Source of the DNA: Anaerococcus degeneri
GTDB lineage: Bacteria > Bacillota > Clostridia > Tissierellales > Peptoniphilaceae
Assembly (NCBI RefSeq): GCF_017874475.1
Contig: NZ_JAGGLO010000005.1
Coordinates: forward strand, 1 to 64,000
Direction: 5' to 3'
DNA length: 64,000 bases
Shown: positions 1-8,555 of the stretch, piece by piece
How the letters are laid out: every line of letters begins with the position of its first letter
Position numbering within the stretch: the first letter of the stretch is position 1
Position numbers and translations under genes: made by a program
Notes under the pieces: model-generated
What the model was told of the DNA's origin: nothing
Database searches by the model: none
What the model saw: the letters and a program-made list of their open reading frames with translations, nothing else

Positions 1-26
1 GTGATTTTGTTATGATATTCTATCAT
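1..26 (-). CDS. Start of an unidentified gene running off the left edge
   Basis: An ATG at 26-24 on the minus strand is preceded by a strong AAAGGAGG Shine-Dalgarno sequence 7 bases upstream. Only nine residues (MIEYHNKIT) are visible before the edge. It starts about 50 bases after the premature stop of the VirD4-like gene, so it probably belongs to whatever was inserted there. The N-terminus would suit a large serine recombinase of the TnpX/TndX kind, but that is a guess from very few residues. Confidence 0.35.
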
Positions 27-77
27 GGCATTATCCTCCTTTTCTCGTGTCTATATATCACTCCTGTTCAGTTAATA

Positions 78-416
78 TTATGCAACCCATCTTGCCGAAC
101 CATACTCTTTCCCCTGTCTAAACTTTTTCGCATTTTTGCCTTTGGTATAGACGATAAATTTAATTAAAGCTGCCACGCCCACACCCATTAAAACATCTAT
201 TGGATGAACGCTTGGAATAAAGCTCATGGTATTAAGCTCTAATATTCCTTGAAAGATTTTGTCTATCACATCGCCACCAGTATAGGCTCGTACATGGTGA
301 GAAAAGATATTGCCAAAATAGAAAAATGCAAGATAGGGAATATTCTGCTTTAGAAACTTTGCCTTATCTTGCACCTTAAATAAGCCTTTGATGTCTTTTA
401 GTATCTTATCTATCAT
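78..416 (-). pseudogene. Truncated VirD4/TraG-type conjugative coupling protein (N-terminus only)
   Basis: The 112 residues match the N-terminal membrane anchor of VirD4-type coupling proteins of Gram-positive conjugative elements, which link the relaxosome to the secretion channel. There are two hydrophobic segments (about residues 27-38 and 73-90), then the family hallmark YGSARW. In intact proteins (about 600 residues) this hallmark leads into the ATPase domain. Here a stop follows two residues later, and the Walker motifs are missing. The start ATG overlaps the stop of the upstream pcfB-like gene (ATGA), so it was the next cistron of that operon. The break inside a conserved motif points to an insertion rather than a short relative. 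Confidence 0.7.
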
Positions 417-898
417 AGGATCTGCTCCTTTTGTTTATTCTTGACTTTATCTTTAGAAACAGTGTTCTTTGCCATCTCCTTGAACTTCTCAATATTTTTG
501 TGAATGGACTCTTTCCTTTCCGTTTTCTTTTCTGATTCTGAAAGAGCGTGTTTAAAGGCTTTATCCATCACTTTCATGTCTTTTGCCTGAAAGAATACGG
601 AGTATTTACCGCTTTCCTTATCTTTCATTACTGAAAACTTTACCCCATACCGATTAAGTTCCTTTTTCAGTTCCTTCAGCTCTGCTTCTTCTACCGGAAT
701 TTCTTCAAGCTGTCCCTTTTTAACCATATCTTTGAGCTTCACTTCATTTCCTTTGCTACTAACGAGCTTTTCCAGTCCTCCGAGTTTCTCAGCCTCTTTC
801 ATCAGTTTCTTGAGTAAAGTCAAAAGAAGTTTTGCTGTTACTTTTCCGGCTTTAACCTCCATATTCAGCGTTTTTCTTGCAATTTCTTCATTGATCAA
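413..898 (-). CDS. pcfB: PcfB family protein (DUF3801), conjugation accessory
   Basis: This is a 161-residue lysine- and glutamate-rich protein of the PcfB/DUF3801 family. In pCF10-type and Tn1549-type systems PcfB works beside the coupling protein and helps bring the relaxosome to it. The recognisable part is the N-terminal 115 residues, with the stretch 'YGVKFSVMKDKESGKYSVFFQAKD' split around its central KDKESG turn; the C-terminal tail is highly charged and likely flexible. The start is a TTG at 898, supported by GGAGGTGAGAGAAC directly upstream. The gene overlaps the dnaC-like gene by 4 bases and virD4 by 4 bases, so the three are probably translationally coupled. Confidence 0.8.
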   Translation of the reverse strand: MINEEIARKTLNMEVKAGKVTAKLLLTLLKKLMKEAEKLGGLEKLVSSKGNEVKLKDMVKKGQLEEIPVEEAELKELKKELNRYGVKFSVMKDKESGKYSVFFQAKDMKVMDKAFKHALSESEKKTERKESIHKNIEKFKEMAKNTVSKDKVKNKQKEQIL

Positions 899-1746
899 GT
901 TCTCTCACCTCCAGTCAGTAATCTTTCTTTATTCCTCTTCAATTTTTCTTCCTGAATAACTTTCCTGTAATCTTCTCCAAGCACCATCACAGGAATACAC
1001 ATCTCGATAATCCTTGAGTAAATTCTTTGGTATTCCACACTCTCCGTACAGTTTTCAATTTGGCTGTATGAAAGATTTGTGGTAAAGATTGTTGGTTTAT
1101 GCTTTAAGTACCTGTTATTCACAATGTTATATACCTGCTCTTTTGCATAGCTTGTATCTCTTTCAATTCCTAAATCATCTAAGATGAGAACGGAAGTGTT
1201 TACAAGGGATTCGATATATGCGTTTTTATCAAGGTCAAATCCGCCTTTTTGCAGTTCGTTGATTATCTGTGCAAAGTTTCTAATCTTAACGCTTATCTGA
1301 TACTGTTCAATCAGAGCATTGGCAATAGAGCAGGCAAGATAGGTCTTTCCGCTACCCACCGAACCATAGAATAGGAGTCCGATATTTTCTTTTCTCATCA
1401 GCTCATAGTCTTTTACAAAATTCTTTGCGATGATAAGACTCTGATTTTCTTTTCCCTCATAGTTTTCAAAGGTATATGCCCATTGAATCATGGATGTGAA
1501 GCAGATACTTTTTAATCTCTCGATTTCAAGCTGCTTTTGTCTTTCTTTTTCTTTTGCTTCTCTATCTCTATCGCATTTACAAGCTGTCTTAAATATCATC
1601 TGCTTTCCGAAAAATTCTAATGCTTTTCCATCTTTTCTTTCATGGCACACTTTACAGTAGGCGTGTCCGTCTTTGATGTATTCTTTTTCAGGATCAAAGC
1701 TGTATTCCACATCTTCTATCATCACTTTTTCTAATTCTTTAATCAT
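895..1746 (-). CDS. DnaC/IstB-like AAA+ ATPase
   Basis: A 283-residue AAA+ helicase-loader type ATPase. A cysteine cluster near residues 32-58 (CKVCH then CKCD) probably binds zinc. The Walker A sequence GSVGSGKT lies near residue 128 and the Walker B LILDDLG near residue 186, followed by the sensor TTN. In Tn1549-type elements this gene follows the RepA-like initiator and is thought to load helicase for element replication. It starts at ATG 1746, overlapping the repA stop by 4 bases, and ends inside the start of the pcfB-like gene. Confidence 0.8.
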   Translation of the reverse strand: MIKELEKVMIEDVEYSFDPEKEYIKDGHAYCKVCHERKDGKALEFFGKQMIFKTACKCDRDREAKEKERQKQLEIERLKSICFTSMIQWAYTFENYEGKENQSLIIAKNFVKDYELMRKENIGLLFYGSVGSGKTYLACSIANALIEQYQISVKIRNFAQIINELQKGGFDLDKNAYIESLVNTSVLILDDLGIERDTSYAKEQVYNIVNNRYLKHKPTIFTTNLSYSQIENCTESVEYQRIYSRIIEMCIPVMVLGEDYRKVIQEEKLKRNKERLLTGGERT

Positions 1747-2513
1747 AAATGTACTCCTTTGTTATATTCCTCCCATGTAGGGATATTGGTTTTTTTCTTA
1801 CTTCCCTGATCTTTATAGAACCAAGAAAGGATTGTTGCTTTATGGTCTTTATATGTCTTTCCGGTACTTTGAAGATAGGTTGATAGTCTTTCAATGTAGT
1901 TATCAAGCTCTCCTGCCATTTTTATTTGTAATTCTCCTATATCCTCATCTTTCAAAAAGACATTTTGAAATGTTCCAAGTCCGCTTTTCCCAAAACTATA
2001 TTCTCTCTTACTATATTTACTCTTATTATTCTCTATATAGTTAGAGTCAACATTTTGAACTTCCTGAAGTTCATTTTCTTTACTTCTGAGGTTAAAATCT
2101 TTTACTTCTGAAGTTAAGTTTTTTGACTTCTGAAAGTCATTTTCTTTTACCGCTATTATGCTCATAAAATCTTTAACATAAATGACATTCGGCTTACCAA
2201 GTCCAAGCCTTACTCTTTCAATCAGTCCTATTCCTTTTTTGCTGTCTAACTCGTCCAATGTTTTTATAGCTGTCGGCTTTGAGATATTTCTTCTTCTCAT
2301 AATTTCTTCAACAGTAAAATAGATAAATACTCTGCCTTCCTTGTCCACCCAGTTATTCTTAAAGGACATTCCTGTGCGTTTCAAAAGCATGGAGTATAGG
2401 ATAATGGCTTCAGCAGACAGTCCCTTAAATTCTTCTCCGTCTACCAATATTTCAGGCACTTTTAGAAAGTTAAATCTTTCCGCTTCTCTGTTATAGAAAT
2501 AGTCAAAGTTCAT
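1743..2513 (-). CDS. RepA N-terminal domain replication initiator of the conjugative element
   Basis: A 256-residue protein with the RepA_N/replisome-organiser signature: a tyrosine-rich N-terminus, then 'LSAEAIILYSMLLKRTGMS' and a winged-helix segment (ISKPTAIKTLDELDSK, about residues 97-113). The C-terminal part ends in a short helix-rich domain (ATILSWFYKDQG) typical of DnaD-like tails. It likely binds the element's replication origin and recruits the downstream DnaC-like ATPase. A GGAGGTGATCCTGC ribosome site precedes the ATG. It is first in the repA-dnaC-pcfB-virD4 run, with an 89-base gap to the gene upstream. Confidence 0.75.
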   Translation of the reverse strand: MNFDYFYNREAERFNFLKVPEILVDGEEFKGLSAEAIILYSMLLKRTGMSFKNNWVDKEGRVFIYFTVEEIMRRRNISKPTAIKTLDELDSKKGIGLIERVRLGLGKPNVIYVKDFMSIIAVKENDFQKSKNLTSEVKDFNLRSKENELQEVQNVDSNYIENNKSKYSKREYSFGKSGLGTFQNVFLKDEDIGELQIKMAGELDNYIERLSTYLQSTGKTYKDHKATILSWFYKDQGSKKKTNIPTWEEYNKGVHL

Positions 2514-2602
2514 GCAGGATCACCTCCTCTCTTAAAAATTTGCAAAGAAAAAGACGATAGTTTTTTCTCTATCGCCTTTGGTAACCATTTTTATGAAATT
2601 TT

Positions 2603-2887
2603 TTAGGTTGATTTTATTGCTTCATTGATACCTTGTAAAAAAGCTATAACAGTTGCTCCAACCATCGGTATTCCGTATGGACTTAACAAGAAACCTAATA
2701 TCAATGCTTCTATTCCGATGGTAACTTCTTTTTGCAGAAAAGAGGCAATTGCTCCAAATATGCAAAACATCATCAGCAAATATAGTAGGGCTGTTCCAAT
2801 ACCAAGTAGAAATGTCAGAAATGCTGTGAGGATACTTAATGCCAAGCTAATTGGAAACAAAATTATTTTTATTATCCATCTCATCAT
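2603..2887 (-). CDS. CD1845-family small membrane protein
   Basis: A 94-residue, strongly hydrophobic protein with about three membrane spans (roughly residues 5-28, 31-52 and 60-88). It resembles the CD1845-type membrane proteins that recur in clostridial conjugative elements next to repA. Its molecular role is unknown. It begins one base after the stop of the preceding small gene, which suggests co-transcription. Confidence 0.6.
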   Translation of the reverse strand: MMRWIIKIILFPISLALSILTAFLTFLLGIGTALLYLLMMFCIFGAIASFLQKEVTIGIEALILGFLLSPYGIPMVGATVIAFLQGINEAIKST

Positions 2888-3091
2888 TTAGTAGTCCTCA
2901 CTTTCTAAAGCATTCTTTGTATCTCCACACACCATATCAATGCAAACATTCACATCCATATAATTTTTTAAGACTTTTTTTCGTCCTCCCTCTCCGTCTT
3001 CTACAAATACATAATGTTTGTAAAACTGCTTAAAATGCAGTATTTTCACGATTTCACTCTTTGTATCAACGCTATGCACTCTACATGGCAC
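2888..3091 (-). CDS. Hypothetical conjugative-element protein, possibly missing its true start
   Basis: I do not recognise a domain in this 67-residue product, which contains several cysteines and a charged C-terminus. The first usual start is a GTG at 3091 with no ribosome site. The same frame stays open upstream to a stop at 3205-3203, and the extra codons look protein-like (PFNDSLVLSLK, LDKFPRTDN). The gene may be a 5'-truncated remnant, or may start at an unusual codon. It abuts the CD1845-like gene downstream and lies after the broken sigma-like gene, so decay of this junction is plausible. Confidence 0.4.
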   Translation of the reverse strand: MPCRVHSVDTKSEIVKILHFKQFYKHYVFVEDGEGGRKKVLKNYMDVNVCIDMVCGDTKNALESEDY

Positions 3092-3151
3092 GCAAAAACA
3101 GTATGAATAACAAGTCGTATTGTCCGTTCGTGGAAACTTGTCGAGTACACT

Positions 3152-3182
3152 TTTTAACGATAGGACAAGGCTATCGTTAAAA
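3152..3182. repeat. Perfect 12-bp inverted repeat with 7-nt loop
   Basis: TTTTAACGATAG (3152-3163) and CTATCGTTAAAA (3171-3182) are exact reverse complements around GACAAGG. No T-run follows on either strand beyond a few bases, so it is not a clear intrinsic terminator. In a conjugative-element fragment an oriT-type stem or a regulator site is possible; the sequence alone does not decide. It overlaps the upstream open extension of the 2888-3091 frame. The rest of 3092-3644 holds the sigma relic and a terminator and no other gene that I can see. Confidence 0.5.
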
Positions 3183-3270
3183 GGTTTAAGCTGTAATGAT
3201 AATTATTTTCTAACATTTTATTATAAACGAAATTTTAATATTTACAATCCACTGATTATGTTGATTTTTT

Positions 3271-3333
3271 TTATATCTGCTCTCTGACTTTGACCTTTTG
3301 TCCGTTGACATAAAGGTAATATTCTTTGGGCAT
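3271..3333 (-). pseudogene. 20-codon relic of the element's sigma-like regulator
   Basis: After a GGAGGAAACATAT ribosome site, an ATG at 3333 opens a 20-residue product beginning MPKEYYLYVNGQKV. That N-terminus is typical of the small sigma-70-like regulators of Tn1549-type elements, normally about 140-200 residues. A stop follows at 3273-3271, so only the first 20 residues remain. It is most likely the edge of a deletion linked to arrival of the transport cassette. Confidence 0.55.
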
Positions 3334-3350
3334 ATATGTTTCCTCCATTT

Positions 3351-3413
3351 CTTTTTTGTCTGCGTTTTTAGACAAAAAAGGAGGACTTCTGCACATAGGC
3401 ATAAGAAGTCCTC
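3351..3413 (-). terminator. Tandem hairpins, intrinsic terminator of the transport cassette
   Basis: On the minus strand GAGGACTTCT (3413-3404) pairs with AGAAGTCCTC (3390-3381), followed by CTTTTTTGTC. A second perfect 11-bp hairpin (arms 3380-3370 and 3361-3351) follows at once. The first has classic terminator form for transcripts coming from the MATE/ABC genes. It lies about 230 bases beyond the MATE stop; the interval 3414-3644 shows no gene. Confidence 0.65.
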
Positions 3414-3644
3414 TAAAATGAAAGAAACTTGCTCTTCCTTTAATTATATTTAATTGTTTAGAAGAGCATATGGAAAGACAAACAGCTATAAAGCTTATAG
3501 GAAAAAGGACTATTTTTATTGTGGTTTATTCTTTCAAATAAATATATAGACTTTTCCATTTCTATCCCTCCATTTTATAGCTAACTATTTTCCATAAATT
3601 AAGTCCTTCTAATGTTTCAAATTCTAAACACCTAATAAGAAATT

Positions 3645-4997
3645 TTATGCTTTAACTTTTTCTTTCCCCATTTTATTAAGTTCTCCAAGCATCATGAAGA
3701 TTCCAACAACAATCATAATGAAATCAACAAGGGGCTGTGTGAACCAAACAGCTTTTACTCCAAATACCATTGGCAAAAGAATCATTGCAGGGACAAACAG
3801 GAACAGCTGTCTAAGCATAACAATAATCCCCGCTTTCTTTCCGTTTCCAATAGATTGGAAAAATGTAATGCTCATGACCATTACTCCATATAAAATAAAT
3901 ACGGAATAGAACAGTCTGAAATTTCCTACCCCTTGTTCTATGATATTTGTCTCTACTCCAAACAAAGAAAGTATCTGACTTGATAGCAATAATGATGGAA
4001 TCCAAAAGATTGCCGCAAGCACAAGTCCTCCGATAGAAAATACCTTCATTGCTTGCCTTACTCTGTCATATTGCTTTGCTCCGAAGTTTGTTCCGACAAC
4101 AGGCTGCAATCCTTGACTCATTCCCCAAAGTGGAATGAACGAAAAGGCATATACACGAAGCGATGCTGCCATCAAAATTCCGTTTGGATCTCCGCCATAC
4201 TTAAATGCCATTTTATAAAGCATAGTTTGTTGTATCATAAATAAAAGCTGCATCATCATAGCTGATGATCCTACCCCAAACATTTCTTTTTTTATCTCCG
4301 GATTAGACTTTATCTTATGGATTTTAACAACTTTACTCTTTTTCAAGAAATAATGTAGTGTTGCCACTGCCTGAACAAATTGTGCTGTGATGGTTGCAAG
4401 GGCAGCACCTTCAATCGCATATTCACCCATAACAGTCATTAAGATAGGGTCAAGAATAATATTCAGTAATGCCCCAAATCCCATAATCGTCATAGCTTTT
4501 TTCATCAGTCCTTCACCACGCATAACCATGTTTGCGGACTGTGTGAAGTTTACAAACAAAGAGCCTATAAAGATCACTCTAAGGTATCTAATGCCATAGG
4601 CTTTGATTTCACCTGTTGCTCCAACCATAGACAAGAAATGTGGAGCAAGAAGTATTCCTCCAACTGTAATAATTACAGAGAAGAAAATCACCCAATAGAT
4701 TAGGTTGCCCATTATTTTATCTACAGTTTTTTGATCTCCTTTACCGATTGCTCTTGAAAGTACAGATGCAGAACCTACACCAAGTAAAGTTGAAACACCG
4801 CTGTTAAAAAAGGTAAGTGGCATTGCAACGCCGCAGGCAGTCATTGCTGTTTGCCCTATGATTTTTCCAGCAAATATTCCATCCATTAACGGATATAAGC
4901 CGATAACAATCATTCCGATAACAGCCGGTATAGATAATTGAAATAACAAGTCTATTGGTCTTTTTGTTAATAATTGTTCTTTCATATCTTGTTTCAT
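3645..4997 (-). CDS. MATE family multidrug efflux transporter
   Basis: A 450-residue inner-membrane transporter of the MATE superfamily with about 12 predicted spans, of the usual length. These proteins expel cationic drugs by Na+ or H+ antiport. The N-terminal bundle shows the typical 'PAVIGMIVIGLYPLMDGIFAG' region (around residues 24-44) and the second half repeats the pattern (GMSQGLQPVVGTNFGAK near residue 285). It is the last gene of the TetR-linked cassette, 26 bases after the ABC half-transporter, so it is probably in that operon. The substrate cannot be told from sequence. A second, different MATE gene lies at 26666-28009. Confidence 0.85.
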   Translation of the reverse strand: MKQDMKEQLLTKRPIDLLFQLSIPAVIGMIVIGLYPLMDGIFAGKIIGQTAMTACGVAMPLTFFNSGVSTLLGVGSASVLSRAIGKGDQKTVDKIMGNLIYWVIFFSVIITVGGILLAPHFLSMVGATGEIKAYGIRYLRVIFIGSLFVNFTQSANMVMRGEGLMKKAMTIMGFGALLNIILDPILMTVMGEYAIEGAALATITAQFVQAVATLHYFLKKSKVVKIHKIKSNPEIKKEMFGVGSSAMMMQLLFMIQQTMLYKMAFKYGGDPNGILMAASLRVYAFSFIPLWGMSQGLQPVVGTNFGAKQYDRVRQAMKVFSIGGLVLAAIFWIPSLLLSSQILSLFGVETNIIEQGVGNFRLFYSVFILYGVMVMSITFFQSIGNGKKAGIIVMLRQLFLFVPAMILLPMVFGVKAVWFTQPLVDFIMIVVGIFMMLGELNKMGKEKVKA

Positions 4998-5023
4998 CGT
5001 CTTCTCCTCTCTTAGACCAATTT

Positions 5024-6769
5024 TTATATAATTTTTAGTCCTTTATTTTTTTCTTGCAGTTGTACCATATTTTTATAGATTCCATCTAAAGTCATTAAAT
5101 CACTGTGATTTCCTTGTTCTGCAATATTCCCATCTTTTATTACAATAATATTATCAGCCTCTTTGATTGTGCCTAATCTATGGGCAATCACAAGCAATGT
5201 CTTGTTTTTTACCAATTCACTGATTGCTTCCTGTATATAGCTTTCATTGTCCACATCAACACTTGCTGTTGCCTCGTCAAGAATTACAATAGGAGCATCT
5301 TTTAATATGCAGCGAGCAATAGAAATTCTTTGTTTTTCACCACCGGATAGAGTTGCTCCTCCTTCTCCAATCATTGTGTCAAATCCATCAGGAAGTGCCA
5401 TAATAAAGTCATAACATCTTGCTTTTTTTGCGGCTTCTATAACTTCTTCTTTCGTCGCATTTTCTTTCCCCATGGCAATATTATTAAAAATCGTATCTTG
5501 GAATAAATAAACTCTCTGGAAAACCATACTAATTTCCGACATCAATTCAGATAGTGAAACATCCTTTATATTCACTCCTCTAATCAAAATTTCACCGGAG
5601 TCTACATCCCAAAATCTCGCTAAAAGGTTGGCTACTGTAGATTTTCCTCCACCAGATTGTCCAACTAAAGCTGTCATTGTATTCTTTTTCATTTCAAAAT
5701 TCATATCATGCAAAACCTCTTTTTCTCCATAAGAAAATTTCACATGATTAAAACTAATTTCCGGCTCACCAAACTTAGCCTTTAAGATATGTTTTTTACC
5801 TGTATCCTGTAGTTCCGTTTCATTTAATACTTCTTCAATACGATCTAAAGCAGCATTCATAACTGTTAGCCTGCTTGCTTCTCCATAAAGAGTTTTTAAT
5901 GGACTGAATAAGTCAAATACAAATAGTATCAGTCCTAACACATAAGGAAGTTTCAACATTCCTTGTAAATGAAGATACAAAGCAAGTGCCAAAATAAATG
6001 TAATTCCGATACCATAAATGATGTTCAATCCGCTTGTCCAAGGTGTCATCTTCTTTTCAAACTTTATAGAAGTGTCTCTTGATGAAGCAAAGCTATCTGT
6101 AAGAGCCTTTGAATTGTCGCCTAAAAGGTTATAGCTTTTGATTACACTAATTCCTTCTGCAAATGACAAAACTGAATCTGTTAGCTTCTCTCCTTGCTCT
6201 TGCCTGATAACAGCTTCAGATAAAGACATCTTATTCATGCCGTTTGCAATCAGTGTTGCAACCAATATTACAAACACCGCAATCAATCCAATTCTGTAGT
6301 CCAAAACAAACATGAATATAGTAAGCACAACGGTTGAAAGCACATAACTCATCATATTAGCTATGGTACTCATGGATACTTCCTCAATGAATGCCATATC
6401 TGAACTTAAAACAGAATTGATTTTTCCTAAATTTCCTGATGTGAAATATCCCATAGGAAGTTTTCTAAGGTGATTTCCAAGCTTCATCCTTTTGTCTGCA
6501 AAAATCAGAAAGCCGGCTGCACTTTGCAATTTATCGCTTAAGAAATGAACCACCGCTTGTAATAAAACCACTAAAACAAGTCCTATTCCTACATATAGAA
6601 AAGTTTTGGAGGTATTCGTTTTTTCATAAAATCCTATCAAAACGGTAAATGCAATAAATATAGGCATTTTACTTAATATGGATTCAACAAAGGCAAAAAC
6701 AAATGCCCCTTTAATTCTATTTTTATACTTTCCTGACAAGTTTAAAATTCTTGATATTAGCTTAAACAT
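5024..6769 (-). CDS. ABC half-transporter, exporter fold (IrtB/YbtQ-like)
   Basis: A 581-residue fusion of an exporter-type membrane domain (about residues 1-310, six spans) and an ATPase domain. The latter has Walker A VGQSGGGKST near 369, signature LSGGEKQR near 475 and Walker B IVILDEAT near 496. It overlaps the next half-transporter by 8 bases, so the two almost surely form a heterodimer. IrtAB/YbtPQ-type pairs have an exporter fold but import metal-siderophores, and the adjacent ECF-type genes suit a nutrient or siderophore role. Drug export remains possible given the neighbouring MATE pump. Confidence 0.85.
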   Translation of the reverse strand: MFKLISRILNLSGKYKNRIKGAFVFAFVESILSKMPIFIAFTVLIGFYEKTNTSKTFLYVGIGLVLVVLLQAVVHFLSDKLQSAAGFLIFADKRMKLGNHLRKLPMGYFTSGNLGKINSVLSSDMAFIEEVSMSTIANMMSYVLSTVVLTIFMFVLDYRIGLIAVFVILVATLIANGMNKMSLSEAVIRQEQGEKLTDSVLSFAEGISVIKSYNLLGDNSKALTDSFASSRDTSIKFEKKMTPWTSGLNIIYGIGITFILALALYLHLQGMLKLPYVLGLILFVFDLFSPLKTLYGEASRLTVMNAALDRIEEVLNETELQDTGKKHILKAKFGEPEISFNHVKFSYGEKEVLHDMNFEMKKNTMTALVGQSGGGKSTVANLLARFWDVDSGEILIRGVNIKDVSLSELMSEISMVFQRVYLFQDTIFNNIAMGKENATKEEVIEAAKKARCYDFIMALPDGFDTMIGEGGATLSGGEKQRISIARCILKDAPIVILDEATASVDVDNESYIQEAISELVKNKTLLVIAHRLGTIKEADNIIVIKDGNIAEQGNHSDLMTLDGIYKNMVQLQEKNKGLKII

Positions 6770-8555
6770 TCATTTCACCTGCCTTTCTATCAATTTTCCA
6801 TTCCTTACTAAATATTGTCGCATCCCATAATTTACGGTAGTCTGCTGATGATTCTAACAAGTCCTTATGTTTTCCATTTGCAACTAAACGGCCATGATTC
6901 ATTACCAATATTTGGTCTGCATCTACAATTGCCGGAAGTTTATGAGCAATTACAATCAATGTTTTACCTTTTACAAGTTCAGCAATCGCAGCTTCCATCT
7001 TTTCTTCATTTTCAGGATCTGCATAGGCAGTAGCTTCATCAAGTACAACAATCGGTGCATTTTTTAAGATAGCTCTTGCAAGGGATATTCTTTGTCTCTC
7101 TCCACCTGATAACATCTTTCCTGCCTCGCCAGCCAAAGAGTAAATACCATTTGGGAGCTTATCTAAAAATTCCATACACTGAGCTTTCTTTGCAGCTTCT
7201 ATCACTTCTTCATCCGTAGCTGACAAATTTCCGATACGAATATTTTCTAAGAGTGAAGTATTAAATAAATATTGGTCTTGAGACACATAAGAAATCTCTT
7301 TATTCAGTGCCTTAAGACTCATATCCTGTAAATTTTGTCCTCCAATACTAATGCTTCCTTCTAAAACATCATAGTAATGAATTAAGAGTTTCGCTAAGGT
7401 GCTTTTACCTGAGCCTGATTCTCCAACAATGGCTGTCTTTTCTCCAACTTTTGCTGTAAAGCTCACATTATGAATCACATTTTTAATGTATGTTTCAGGT
7501 TGTCCATTCTCTCCCATCTTGCTTAGTTGATAACCAAATGTAACATTGTCATAGGAAATAGTTTGATCTATACCTTTAAACTTGTTTTCACCTTGTTTTA
7601 ATGGTTCTATATTTAAAGCATCTTCCAATGCAGATATTTTATAATTAAGCTGTGGCATCGTTGGTAAAAATCCCAAAGCCTTTAAGAGTGGTAAGCCAAT
7701 ACTCAAAGATAGGCATAAAACCAATATCAAATCAGAAAGACTAACATAGCCCATGTAAGCAAAGTAACCGCCAAGCGGCAATGTTAATATAATCGTGCAT
7801 GGGAGCAAGGCACTATACAATGCCATCCATGGCCATGCAGTCTTATACCAAGCGAGTGCATAATCTCTATAATCTCCAACATCTTTAGAAAATCTTTGAT
7901 ATGATTCCGCTTGCTTGTTAAACACTTTTACTACTTCCATACCATTCACATATTCAATAATGGTATTATTCATTTTTCCACTCGCCATATAATATGGTCC
8001 CATTTTTTTCATTCCTGCGGAATACATAATCATCATAGCGACAATGCTTAGTGGAATGGATGCCAAAGACATAAGTGCCAGTCTCCAGTCAACGAAAAAC
8101 ATTGCAATATATACCATTACAGGCACAATTAAATTGGCAATTCCTTCAGGCAATGAGTGTGCCAAAAGAACTTCCAAACTACCAATATCATCTACAAACA
8201 TCTTTTTAATAGCACCTGTTCCCTTTTCTTCAATAGCTCCTAAGGGAAGATTCTCCATCTTTTTTTGTAGAGATGTTCTAAGTCCAAATAATGTGTTATA
8301 TGCTGCCTTATGGGACATATTAAGACCCAAACCACCTAATAATGCTTGCAAAACCAAACATATCAAAATACCGGCAAGCAAAATAACTAACCTTTTGAAT
8401 TCCAAATTTTGTCCTAAAATCAAAGGATTTATAATCTGATAAGCAAATAGAAATGGCACAACTCCCATAATGACACTTAATAGCATAATAAAACTCGCTA
8501 AATGTATTGTTTTCTTATGCGAACCAGCATACTCAAAAACCTTATTTAACATCAT
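6762..8555 (-). CDS. ABC half-transporter, exporter fold (IrtA/YbtP-like)
   Basis: A 597-residue partner of the half-transporter at 5024. The membrane domain spans about residues 15-310; the ATPase domain has Walker A VGESGSGKST near 382, signature LSGGERQR near 490 and Walker B IVVLDEAT near 510. The two proteins are similar in plan but clearly diverged, as usual for heterodimers. The gene begins within the last codons of the ECF ATPase gene (14-base overlap), placing it in the same operon. The start may be the first or second of two adjacent ATG codons. Confidence 0.85.
   Translation of the reverse strand: MMLNKVFEYAGSHKKTIHLASFIMLLSVIMGVVPFLFAYQIINPLILGQNLEFKRLVILLAGILICLVLQALLGGLGLNMSHKAAYNTLFGLRTSLQKKMENLPLGAIEEKGTGAIKKMFVDDIGSLEVLLAHSLPEGIANLIVPVMVYIAMFFVDWRLALMSLASIPLSIVAMMIMYSAGMKKMGPYYMASGKMNNTIIEYVNGMEVVKVFNKQAESYQRFSKDVGDYRDYALAWYKTAWPWMALYSALLPCTIILTLPLGGYFAYMGYVSLSDLILVLCLSLSIGLPLLKALGFLPTMPQLNYKISALEDALNIEPLKQGENKFKGIDQTISYDNVTFGYQLSKMGENGQPETYIKNVIHNVSFTAKVGEKTAIVGESGSGKSTLAKLLIHYYDVLEGSISIGGQNLQDMSLKALNKEISYVSQDQYLFNTSLLENIRIGNLSATDEEVIEAAKKAQCMEFLDKLPNGIYSLAGEAGKMLSGGERQRISLARAILKNAPIVVLDEATAYADPENEEKMEAAIAELVKGKTLIVIAHKLPAIVDADQILVMNHGRLVANGKHKDLLESSADYRKLWDATIFSKEWKIDRKAGEMNV

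Noticed and set aside
8044-8439. 131-codon plus-strand frame opposite the ABC half-transporter
   Set aside because: No ribosome site and no domain; the minus strand has an intact conserved transporter.
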